Shown: one piece after another, positions 16,307 through 24,006 of the stretch
How positions within the stretch are numbered: position 1 is the stretch's first letter
Layout: each line of letters starts with the position of its first letter
Assembly (NCBI RefSeq): GCF_031348265.1
Contig: NZ_CP133771.1
Coordinates: 1,488,001-1,552,000 of the forward strand
Direction: 5' to 3'
Source: Streptomyces collinus
GTDB lineage: Bacteria; Actinomycetota; Actinomycetes; Streptomycetales; Streptomycetaceae
DNA length: 64,000 nt
Made by a program: the position numbers and the translations under genes
Notes under the pieces: model-generated
What the model was told of the DNA's origin: nothing
Databases searched by the model: none
What the model saw: only the letters and a program-made list of their open reading frames with translations

Positions 16307-19045
16307 ATGCTCTACGGGCGGCAGAAGGAACTCCACTCACTGAGCCGGCTTGTCGCAGAGGCCCGCGCGGGCCGGGGCGGAGCGCTGATCGTGGAGGGGG
16401 ATGCCGGGGTCGGCAAGACCGCGTTGCTACGGCGTGCTGTTGCCGCGGCCGGCAGCGGCACGCGCGTACTGACCTGCTCGGGCGTCCAGGCCGAAGTCGC
16501 CCTGGCCTTCGGCGGATTACAGCGGCTGCTGACACCGCTGCTCGACCGGCTGCCGGAGCTGCCGGACGATCAAGTCACCGCACTGCGCAGCGCGTTGGGC
16601 CTGTCCACCGCGCCCGCCACGGATCTGATGGTCCGTACGGCCGTGCTGTCCCTGTTGGACCGGGCCGCGGTCCGCACCCCCCTGCTGCTCGTCGCGGACG
16701 ATCTGCACTGGCTCGACCCGGCCACCGCCGGTGTGCTGCTCTACGCCGCCCGCCGCCTCGAAGGCCGCCCCATCGCCTTCCTCGCCGCCGTCCGCGAAGC
16801 CGGAGAGACCACTCGGGACCTGCCGCGGCTCACGCTCCGCGGGCTCGCCCAGGACGCCGCGTCCGCCCTCCTCGACGAGCACGGCTGGGGGACTCCGGGT
16901 CCGGCCAGGCGCGCCGTCGCCGACGCCGTGGGAGGCAACCCGCTGGCGCTGCAGGAACTGGTACGGCTGGGAAGTCCGGCGGAGGTCGCGGAGAAGGTCG
17001 TCCTCACCGGAACCGCCCCGCTCAGCCTGCGCCTTCGCGAGGTCTTCGCCGAACGCACCCGGGAACTGCCCGAATCGGCCCGCACCCTGCTGCTGGTGGC
17101 GGCAGCGGAGGACAGCGGCCACACCGGCACCGTGCTCGCGGCAGCCCGGCGGCTGGCGGTCGACGAGCAAGCATTGGACGTCGTGGAGGCCGCCGGGTAC
17201 CTGGAGGAGGTGTCGGGTGCCCGGTTGCGCTTCCGGCATCCGCTGGTACGGGCCGCGGTGTATGCCGACGCCTCCGCTCGCCGGCGTGCGCTCGCGCATC
17301 GCGCGCTCGCCGACGAGTTGGCGGCGCGCCCCCCGGAGGGCGGGCAGCGCGAACGGGCCGTGTGGCAGCGCGCGCTCGCGGCCACCGGCCCCGACGAGCA
17401 ACTGGCCGAAGCACTGGAAGCCGGCGCTGCCACCGTGCGCCGCAGGGGCGGACTCGCCGTGGCCGCGGCCGTACTGCACCGGGCCGCGCTGCTGAGCCCC
17501 ACGGAGCGGCAGCGCACCAGGCGGCTCGCCGCCGCGGCCGAGGCCGCCTGGAAGTCGGGCAGCCCTCAGCTGGCCCAGCCGCTGCTGAGGGAGGCGCTGT
17601 CCCATCCCGCGGACGGCGGGACTCAGCTGGAACTGGACCGGCTGCGCGGCATGATGGAGCTCTGGGGCGGCGATCAGCAGGCGGCGACGGCCCGGCTGCT
17701 GGACAGTGCGGCCGCGCTCATCAACCACTCCCCCGGGCAGGCGGTGACCCTGGCTTTCATGGCGGTGGACGGGGCGCTGCGCTCCGACCGGACGGACGAG
17801 GCCCTGCGGGCCGCGCGCCTCATCGAAGCCGCCGGCGGCGAGGATCCCGGGTATGCGCGGTACGGGAGCTGGCTGGCGGACGCGGTCGCCGGCCGTCCCC
17901 GGGACGGGCTGACTCCCTGGCAGATCCTCCAGGCCGCGCCGGAGGACCTCAGCCGCAACGACGCCCACCGCCACGTATGGCCTGCGGCGCTGAGCAATCT
18001 CGGGCCCTCCCCTCGGACGGCCCGGTCCTTCATCCTGGAAGCCTGCGACCGTTTCGCGACGTCCGGCATGCTCGCCGTCCGTGGACTGCTCCTGTCGTGG
18101 CTCGCGGATATGGAGTACCGGATCGGGCTGTGGCCCGAGTGCGAGGCGCACGCGCAGGAGGGGTTGCGGATGGCCCGGGACGTCGGGCAGCCCGTCCTGG
18201 AGGCGGATCTGCTCGCGGTGCTGGCCCTGCTGTCCGCAGGGCGCGGCGAGGCGGCGGAATGCCGCGCGTACGCCGAACGCGCCCAGGCTCTGGCGGTGCC
18301 GCAGGGCAACAGGTCGGCGGCGGGCACCGCGCAGTGGGCGCTGGGGCGGCTGTCCCTGGCCGCCGGAGAGTACGCGGAGGCCTGTGAACGGCTGGCGGCG
18401 CTCGGCGAGCCGGGCTCACCGTTCGCCCACCGCCAGGTGGCCCGGCAGGCCGTCCTCGACGTGGTGGAGGCGCAGGTGCGCGTGGACCGCAGGGAAGCCG
18501 CCGAGCACTCGGCGTGGGCGTTCGAGGAGTGGTCAGAGCGGACCACTCTGGCCTGGCCCGAGCTGTCCCGGCACGGCATCCGCGCCCTGCTCGCGGAGGG
18601 CGACACGGCCGACAAGCACTTCCAGGCGGCTCTTTCGGCTCCGGGCGCGGCGGACGCTCCGCTCGCCCGGGGGCATACGGCGCTGCTGTACGGGGAGTGG
18701 CTGCGCAGGAACCGGCGCGAGGGCGAGGCCAGAACACAGCTGCGCTCGGCACTGGAGACGCTGGCGGGCCTCGGGGCGCGGGACGAGGCGGAGCGCGCCC
18801 GCGCCCAGCTGCGCGCTGCGGGGGGTGCGCCACGGCAGCGCGGCGGCGATCCCTCGGCTCGGCTGACGGTCCAGGAGCTGCAAGTGGCCCAACTGGCGGC
18901 GGAGGGGCTGAGCAACCGGGAGATCGGCGCGCGGCTCTCCCTGAGCCCGCGGACCGTCGGCTACCACCTGTACAAGGTGTTCCCGAAGCTGGGCATCAGC
19001 AGCCGCTCCCAACTGCGCGACGCGGACCTGGATGCCGTGGGCTGA
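16307..19045 (+). CDS. LAL-type LuxR family regulator with AAA/NTPase domain
   Basis: 912 residues. The N-terminal NTPase domain has Walker A GDAGVGKTALL (residues 27-37) and a Walker B-like LLLVADDLHWLDPAT. A long helical, TPR-like middle follows, and the C-terminal LuxR HTH is LTVQELQVAQLAAEGLSNRE then IGARLSLSPRTVGYHLYKVF. LALs are ATP-dependent activators of catabolic or secondary-metabolic genes. It ends 50 bp inside the convergent xdhC-like gene, so a role in controlling the aldehyde oxidoreductase operon is possible but unproven. Repeat copy B lies upstream. Confidence 0.9.
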   Translation: MLYGRQKELHSLSRLVAEARAGRGGALIVEGDAGVGKTALLRRAVAAAGSGTRVLTCSGVQAEVALAFGGLQRLLTPLLDRLPELPDDQVTALRSALGLSTAPATDLMVRTAVLSLLDRAAVRTPLLLVADDLHWLDPATAGVLLYAARRLEGRPIAFLAAVREAGETTRDLPRLTLRGLAQDAASALLDEHGWGTPGPARRAVADAVGGNPLALQELVRLGSPAEVAEKVVLTGTAPLSLRLREVFAERTRELPESARTLLLVAAAEDSGHTGTVLAAARRLAVDEQALDVVEAAGYLEEVSGARLRFRHPLVRAAVYADASARRRALAHRALADELAARPPEGGQRERAVWQRALAATGPDEQLAEALEAGAATVRRRGGLAVAAAVLHRAALLSPTERQRTRRLAAAAEAAWKSGSPQLAQPLLREALSHPADGGTQLELDRLRGMMELWGGDQQAATARLLDSAAALINHSPGQAVTLAFMAVDGALRSDRTDEALRAARLIEAAGGEDPGYARYGSWLADAVAGRPRDGLTPWQILQAAPEDLSRNDAHRHVWPAALSNLGPSPRTARSFILEACDRFATSGMLAVRGLLLSWLADMEYRIGLWPECEAHAQEGLRMARDVGQPVLEADLLAVLALLSAGRGEAAECRAYAERAQALAVPQGNRSAAGTAQWALGRLSLAAGEYAEACERLAALGEPGSPFAHRQVARQAVLDVVEAQVRVDRREAAEHSAWAFEEWSERTTLAWPELSRHGIRALLAEGDTADKHFQAALSAPGAADAPLARGHTALLYGEWLRRNRREGEARTQLRSALETLAGLGARDEAERARAQLRAAGGAPRQRGGDPSARLTVQELQVAQLAAEGLSNREIGARLSLSPRTVGYHLYKVFPKLGISSRSQLRDADLDAVG

Positions 19046-20078
19046 CGCGTACGGCGACGAGTTGGGCCGCGATCGCCGTGGCGACCTCGGCCGGGGCACG
19101 GCCGCCGAGGGGGAGGCCGATCGGCGAGTGGATCGCCGAGAGCCCCGCCTCGTCGAGTCCGGCGTCGCGCAGCCGTCCGCTCCGGTCCCGGACCGTCGCC
19201 GCCGAACCGATCGCGCCCAGGTAACCGACGCCCGCCTCGGCGGCTTCCAGCAGCGCCGGTACGTCGACCCGCGCGTCATGCGTGAGCACCACGACGGCGG
19301 AGCGGCGGTCGAGCGTGCCTTCGCCGCGCAGGGTGCGCAGCCCCGTCTGCGGCAGCCCGGGGAGCACCTCCACACCGGCGTCCCGTGCCTGCGCCGCGAA
19401 GACCGGGCGGTGCTCCAGAACGATCGGCCGGTAGCCGAGTTCGCCGCCGATCCGGGCCAGGGGCCCGGCCACCGGCGTCCAGGTGACGATCGCCAGCTGC
19501 GGCGGGGAGGCGTGTGCGGCGACGAAGACGTCCGGTTGCGGACCGGAGCCGAGAACCGCGGTGCCGCCCTCCGGCAGCAGGCTCCGCACCGCCGCCTCGG
19601 CATCGCGGTCCACCTCGCCCGCGCCGAGGCTGCCCTCCCGGCCGCCGTCGGGCAGCACGACCAGGTGCCGGGAGCCGGCGTCGCGCAGCCGTATGGCGTG
19701 CGCGGCGGGGCGCCCGGCCTCGACCGCCATGGCCAGGACGGGCAGCCACCAAGCGCTGTCCGGCGGCACCGGCTCGATCCAAACCGTGACCGTGCCTCCG
19801 CAGGTCAGACCGACGTCGAACGGTCCACTGGCGGGTCCGGCGGAGCCGTAGCGGCGCAGCACGGGGCGGCCGTCGCGCAGCACCTCCTGCGCCGTCGCGG
19901 CGACGTCGGCGTCGACGCAGCCGCCGCTGATCGCGCCGAGCGCCGCGCCCGCGCCGTCGACGGCCATCGCTGTGCCCACGGGGAAGGGTGTGCTGCCGGC
20001 TGCGTCGACGAGGGTGGCCAGGGCGAACGGCCGGGACTCGGCCCACCACCCCGCCAGCTGCGGAAGAATGTCGCGCAT
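18996..20078 (-). CDS. XdhC/CoxI family molybdenum-enzyme maturation factor (PaoD-like)
   Basis: 360 residues from the ATG at 20078, 4 bp after the large subunit stop. The XdhC N-terminal domain (PFALATLVDAAGSTPFPVGT, GAISGGCVDADVAATA, GLTCGGTVTVWIEPV) is followed by the Rossmann-like XdhC_C domain (VLTHDARVDVPALLEAA, VGYLGAIGSAATVRDR, IHSPIGLPLGGRAPAEVATA). These proteins bind molybdenum cofactor, help add the terminal sulfido ligand and insert it into the apo-enzyme. It is the last gene of a four-gene operon and overlaps the LuxR gene tail to tail. Confidence 0.9.
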   Translation of the reverse strand: MRDILPQLAGWWAESRPFALATLVDAAGSTPFPVGTAMAVDGAGAALGAISGGCVDADVAATAQEVLRDGRPVLRRYGSAGPASGPFDVGLTCGGTVTVWIEPVPPDSAWWLPVLAMAVEAGRPAAHAIRLRDAGSRHLVVLPDGGREGSLGAGEVDRDAEAAVRSLLPEGGTAVLGSGPQPDVFVAAHASPPQLAIVTWTPVAGPLARIGGELGYRPIVLEHRPVFAAQARDAGVEVLPGLPQTGLRTLRGEGTLDRRSAVVVLTHDARVDVPALLEAAEAGVGYLGAIGSAATVRDRSGRLRDAGLDEAGLSAIHSPIGLPLGGRAPAEVATAIAAQLVAVRVSPRHPGPRRAVGSGC

Positions 20079-20082
20079 TGCG

Positions 20083-22326
20083 TCAACCCACCAGCTTGTC
20101 GGGGGTGATGGGCAGTTCGGTGATCCGCCTGCCGGTGGCGTGGTGAACGGCGTTGGCGATGGCCGCGGCGACGCCGACCGAGACGACCTCGCCCATGCCC
20201 TTGCTGCCGTGCGGGTGTGCGATGGTGTCGGGCTCGTCGATGAACAGCACCTCGATGTCGGGGACATCGGCGTTGACCGGGATGTGGTAGTCGGTGAGCG
20301 CGGGGTCGATGTAACGGCCGGAGACCGGATCGGGCGTCAGCTTCTCCATCAGCGCCCAGCCCATGCCGAACACGATGCCGCCCTGGGCCTGGTTCCTGGC
20401 CGCCTTGTGGTTGGTGATCCGGCCGACGTCGAAGACCGCCACGTGCCGGGTGACACGGACCCTCGGCAGGTCCGGGTCGATCCGCACCTCGGTGAAGTGC
20501 GCGCCGAAGGTGGCCACGGAGTGGGAGGTCCGGGGGGTGTAGCTGGCCTCGGCCAGCACCGGCTTGCCGTCGTTGCGGGCCAGCAGGGCACGGTACGTCT
20601 CCCCGCGCTTGGTGTCGTCCCGGTGGAACAGCCTCCCGTCGGCCGCTTCGACCTCGCCGTCCGCCAGGCCGTACAGGGGCGAGTCCGGGTCGGTGACGGC
20701 CGTCCGCACCGCGGCCTTGCGGGCCTTCTCCGCGGCGAGGTGGACGGCGGAGCCGGTGTAGCCCGTGGTGCGCGAGCCGGCGTTGCCCGCGGTCCTGGGC
20801 AGGTTGGTGTCGCCCGCGCGGACGGACACCCTGCCCAGGGGCACGCCGGTGCCCGCCGCCGTGATCTGGGCGACGAGGGTGAGGGCCCCGGTGCCGATCT
20901 CCTGCGTGGCCGTGCGTACTTGGGCCGTCCCGTCGGCGCGGATCTCCACCTCGGCCCGTGCCTGGTCGGGGATTTCGCCGCGTACGGCGGTGGCCATGCC
21001 GTAGCCGACCAGTTCGCCGCCGTCACGCATCGAGCGGGGCTCGGCCGTGCGCCGGGACCATCCGAAGCGCTCGGCTCCCATCTCGTAGGCCTGGAGGAGG
21101 TGTTTGGCGCTCCACGGCTTGCCGGTCAGCGGATCCGTGGTCAGGTGGTTGCGGCGGCGCAGCTCCAGTGGATCCATGCCGAGGCGGTAGGACAGCTCGT
21201 CCATGGCGCTCTCCAGGGCGAAGGAGCCGGGGGCGTCGCCCGGGGAGCGCAGGCTGATGGACGGGCCGATGTTCACCTTGGTGATCTTCGCGTCCATGGC
21301 CAGGACCGGTGCGGCGTAGGAGGCCGCGGTGGAGACGATGGCGGGCTCGGGCCGGTCGCCGCGCACCTCGGTCGCGTTCACCGTGTCGTGGAGGATCACG
21401 GCGAGCCTGCCCTCGCCGCCGGCGCCGAGCCGGATGCGCTGGACGATCGGCGGCTGGTGGCCCGTCGAGGTGAACACCTGCTTGCGGCTGAGCACGAGTT
21501 TGACGGGGCGTCGGACCACCCTGGCCGCGTGCGCCGCGAGCAGGGAGTGCCCCCACACGTCGGTCTTGTTGCCGAACGCCCCGCCGACCAGCGGGGACAG
21601 TACCCGGACGCGTTCCGGCGGCAGCCCGAACACGGCGGCCACGACCTCCCGGTGGCCGTGCACGTCCTGGCTGCAGTCGTGCAGCGTGAGCGTGCCGCCC
21701 GACCACTCGGCGACCACCGCGCCCGGCTCCAGCGGCACGTGGCTGAAGTGCGGCACCCGATAGGTGGAGTCGGTACGCACGTCCGCACCGGCCAGTGCCG
21801 CCTGCGGGTCGGCACCCGGCGGGAGCACCACGTGCTGTGGCCACGGCGGGCGGATGAGGCGCCCGCTCGCGGTGTGGGCGTCGGGCAACGCCTCCTCCAT
21901 GGTGGGCACGGGCTCGTGCACCTCGTAGTCGATGTCCAGGAGCGATGCCGCGTGCTGGGCCTGCTCCAGGCTCTTGGCGACGACGATCGCGAGGTGCTGC
22001 CCGGAGTAAGCGATCTTGTCGTCGGCGAGCGGGAAGCGATTCTCGAGGTAGCCGGTGTCGGCGGGGGTGCCCCGCCAGGGCATCCGGTCGCGGTGGGTGA
22101 TGACGGTGAGCACGCCGGGTGCGCCCAGGGCGCGGGTGGTGTCGATACGGCGCACCCGGCCCGCGGAGATCGTGCTCGTGACGACGGTGGCGTGCGCCAT
22201 ACCCCGCAGACGCACGTCCGCTGTGTAGCGGGCCGAGCCGGTGACCTTGTCGCGCGCCTCGACGCGGTTGACCGGCGCGCCGATCCCGGATTCGGGAATT
22301 TCGGTACTGTCGGTCCTGAACGTCAT
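20083..22326 (-). CDS. Molybdenum-binding subunit of xanthine oxidase-family aldehyde oxidoreductase (PaoC-like)
   Basis: 747 residues; start follows GGAGG and overlaps the previous stop (ATGA). It has the a/b-hammerhead domain (GSARYTADVRLRGMAHATVV), then the Mo-pyranopterin domain (GGAFGNKTDVWGHSLLAAHA), LRSPGDAPGSFALESAMDEL, and the C-terminal PHGSKGMGEVVSVG that carries the catalytic Glu of the family. The length and the lack of fused FeS/FAD domains match E. coli PaoC/YagR. It would oxidise aromatic or other aldehydes to acids; substrate range cannot be read from sequence. Confidence 0.92.
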   Translation of the reverse strand: MTFRTDSTEIPESGIGAPVNRVEARDKVTGSARYTADVRLRGMAHATVVTSTISAGRVRRIDTTRALGAPGVLTVITHRDRMPWRGTPADTGYLENRFPLADDKIAYSGQHLAIVVAKSLEQAQHAASLLDIDYEVHEPVPTMEEALPDAHTASGRLIRPPWPQHVVLPPGADPQAALAGADVRTDSTYRVPHFSHVPLEPGAVVAEWSGGTLTLHDCSQDVHGHREVVAAVFGLPPERVRVLSPLVGGAFGNKTDVWGHSLLAAHAARVVRRPVKLVLSRKQVFTSTGHQPPIVQRIRLGAGGEGRLAVILHDTVNATEVRGDRPEPAIVSTAASYAAPVLAMDAKITKVNIGPSISLRSPGDAPGSFALESAMDELSYRLGMDPLELRRRNHLTTDPLTGKPWSAKHLLQAYEMGAERFGWSRRTAEPRSMRDGGELVGYGMATAVRGEIPDQARAEVEIRADGTAQVRTATQEIGTGALTLVAQITAAGTGVPLGRVSVRAGDTNLPRTAGNAGSRTTGYTGSAVHLAAEKARKAAVRTAVTDPDSPLYGLADGEVEAADGRLFHRDDTKRGETYRALLARNDGKPVLAEASYTPRTSHSVATFGAHFTEVRIDPDLPRVRVTRHVAVFDVGRITNHKAARNQAQGGIVFGMGWALMEKLTPDPVSGRYIDPALTDYHIPVNADVPDIEVLFIDEPDTIAHPHGSKGMGEVVSVGVAAAIANAVHHATGRRITELPITPDKLVG

Positions 22327-23303
22327 CGCGCACCTCCGAGTTCGGTGAGGGCCCGCCGCACGACCGCTTGGGCCAGGCTCACCTTGTACGTGTTGTCGGG
22401 GCGCGGGGCCGCGCCACTGGTCGCCGCGCGGGCGGCCACGTCGATGGCGTCCTCGTCGAAGGGCCGGCCGAGCAGGGCGCGCTCTGCCGCCCTCGCGCGC
22501 CAGGGCTTGGGCGCAACGCCGCCCAGCGCGATCCGGGCCGAGCGGACCGTGCCGCCGCGCACCTCCACGGCGACGGCGGCGGACGCCAACGCGAAGGCGT
22601 ACGAGGCGCGTTCGCGGAACTTGACGTAGTGGGAGTGCGCCGAGGAGGCCCGGCCCGGCAGCTCGACAGCGAGGATGATCTCGTCGTCGCGCAGCATGAC
22701 TTCGCGCTCGGGCGTGCGGCCCGGCAGCCGGTGGAAGGCGTCGATCGGGATACGTCGCTCCCCACGGGCTCCCCGAACCACGACCTCGGCGTCCAGTGCC
22801 TGGAGCGCGACGGCGCAGTCGGACGGATGGACGGCGACGCAGGAGCCACTGGTGCCCAGGATGGCGTGCCGACTGCTGTCACCGTCCAGCGCCGCGCAGC
22901 CGGAGCCAGGATCGCGGCGGTTGCAGGCGAACTCGGGCTGCCGGTAGTAGGGGCAGCGCACCCGCTGCAGGAGATTGCCGCCGAAGGTGGCGCGGTTGCG
23001 GATCTGCTGGGACGCACCCGAGCGCAACGCCTCGGCAAGGACGGGGAAACGCCGCACGATCCGCTGGTCATCGGTGGTGTTGCGGCACAGCGCGCCGATG
23101 CGCAGCCCGCCGTCCGGCAGGGCGGAGATCTTGTCGAGGGCGAGCCCGTTGAGGTCGATGAGGTGGCTCGGCCGCCGGATACCGTCACGCATCAGCGTGG
23201 TCAGATCGGTGGCCCCGGCAACCACCTCGGCCTCCGGGTGACGGGCGAGAAGACCGACCGCCTCGCCGACGCTGCGTGCGCGAACGTACTGGAAAGGCTG
23301 CAC
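22323..23303 (-). CDS. FAD-binding subunit with Fe-S insertion (PaoB-like)
   Basis: 326 residues from the GTG at 23303 (GAAGGGG upstream). FAD-binding domain motifs: VVAGATDLTTLMRDGIRRPS, IRNRATFGGNLLQRVRCPYY. The stretch RCPYYRQPEFACNRRDPGSG followed by C holds extra cysteines as in PaoB/YagS, where they bind an additional [4Fe-4S] cluster. The C-terminal CO-dehydrogenase flavoprotein domain (ALASAAVAVEVRGGTVRSAR) follows. It passes electrons between the [2Fe-2S] subunit and the acceptor. Coupled by 4-base overlap to the large subunit gene. Confidence 0.9.
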   Translation of the reverse strand: MQPFQYVRARSVGEAVGLLARHPEAEVVAGATDLTTLMRDGIRRPSHLIDLNGLALDKISALPDGGLRIGALCRNTTDDQRIVRRFPVLAEALRSGASQQIRNRATFGGNLLQRVRCPYYRQPEFACNRRDPGSGCAALDGDSSRHAILGTSGSCVAVHPSDCAVALQALDAEVVVRGARGERRIPIDAFHRLPGRTPEREVMLRDDEIILAVELPGRASSAHSHYVKFRERASYAFALASAAVAVEVRGGTVRSARIALGGVAPKPWRARAAERALLGRPFDEDAIDVAARAATSGAAPRPDNTYKVSLAQAVVRRALTELGGAR

Positions 23304-23305
23304 GG

Positions 23306-23914
23306 CTACCGCCCCTTCGCCATCGTGGCCGAGGCCGACGTGATCGCGTCCCTGATGTTGCAGTAGGCCGCGCATCGGCACAGGTTGCCGCTCATGGCTT
23401 CGGGGATTCGGTCCTCGGTGATCCCGGGCTCTTCGCTCTCCAGCAGCGCGACTGCCGACATGATCTGCCCGGATGTGCAGAAGCCGCACTGGAACGCGTC
23501 GTGGTCCATGAAGGCCTGCTGCACGGGGTGCAGGCGGTCGCCGTCGCCGATGCCTTCGACGGTGGTGACCTCCTGCCCGTCGTGCAGGACCGCGAAGGTG
23601 AGGCACGACAGGACGCGCTGTCCGTCGAGCAGCACGGTGCACGCCCCGCACGCCCCCTGGTTGCAGCCCTTCTTGGGGCCGGTGACGCCGACTTCGTCGC
23701 GCAGGGTGTCGAGGAGGCTGGCGCGCGGGTCGACGGCGAGTTTCAGGCGTCCGCCGTTGACGGTGAGGGAGACCTGTCGCATCGCTTCGGCGGCGGGCGC
23801 GCCCTCCGCCGACGTCGCGGACAGATACGAACCGGCCGCTACGGCGGCTCCGACGGCCAGTCCGCCGCCGACCACGACGCGGCGACTGGGGTGAGGGGAC
23901 ACCTCGTCCGGCAT
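23306..23914 (-). CDS. [2Fe-2S] subunit with twin-arginine signal (PaoA-like)
   Basis: 202 residues from the ATG at 23914. The N-terminus HPSRRVVVGGGLAVGAAVAAG is a Tat signal, so the whole heterotrimer is probably assembled in the cytoplasm and exported folded. Plant-type ferredoxin motif KKGCNQGACGACTVLLDGQR with a further Cys in LSCLTF, then the second cluster motif FQCGFCTSGQIMSAVALLES and GNLCRCAAYCNI. First gene of the operon that runs [2Fe-2S], FAD, Mo subunit, maturase, identical in order to E. coli paoABCD. Confidence 0.92.
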   Translation of the reverse strand: MPDEVSPHPSRRVVVGGGLAVGAAVAAGSYLSATSAEGAPAAEAMRQVSLTVNGGRLKLAVDPRASLLDTLRDEVGVTGPKKGCNQGACGACTVLLDGQRVLSCLTFAVLHDGQEVTTVEGIGDGDRLHPVQQAFMDHDAFQCGFCTSGQIMSAVALLESEEPGITEDRIPEAMSGNLCRCAAYCNIRDAITSASATMAKGR

Positions 23915-23985
23915 GGAGTGCCCTGCCTTTCTGTTCGGGTCTTCAGCCTCCGTCCCGGTGGTTCCGGATACATCTGTCACTTCGA

Positions 23986-24002
23986 CCGGTCTCGTGGACC
24001 GG
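23986..24002 (-). terminator. Possible terminator after GH27 gene
   Basis: CCGGTC / GACCGG 6-bp stem with 5-nt loop, directly after the GH27 stop on the minus strand. Short, so only a weak candidate. Confidence 0.4.
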
Positions 24003-24006
24003 CCGC

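Noticed and set aside
18996..19045. An error in either the LuxR or the XdhC-like end because they overlap
   Set aside because: Both C-termini fit their families and tail-to-tail overlaps are common in streptomycetes.
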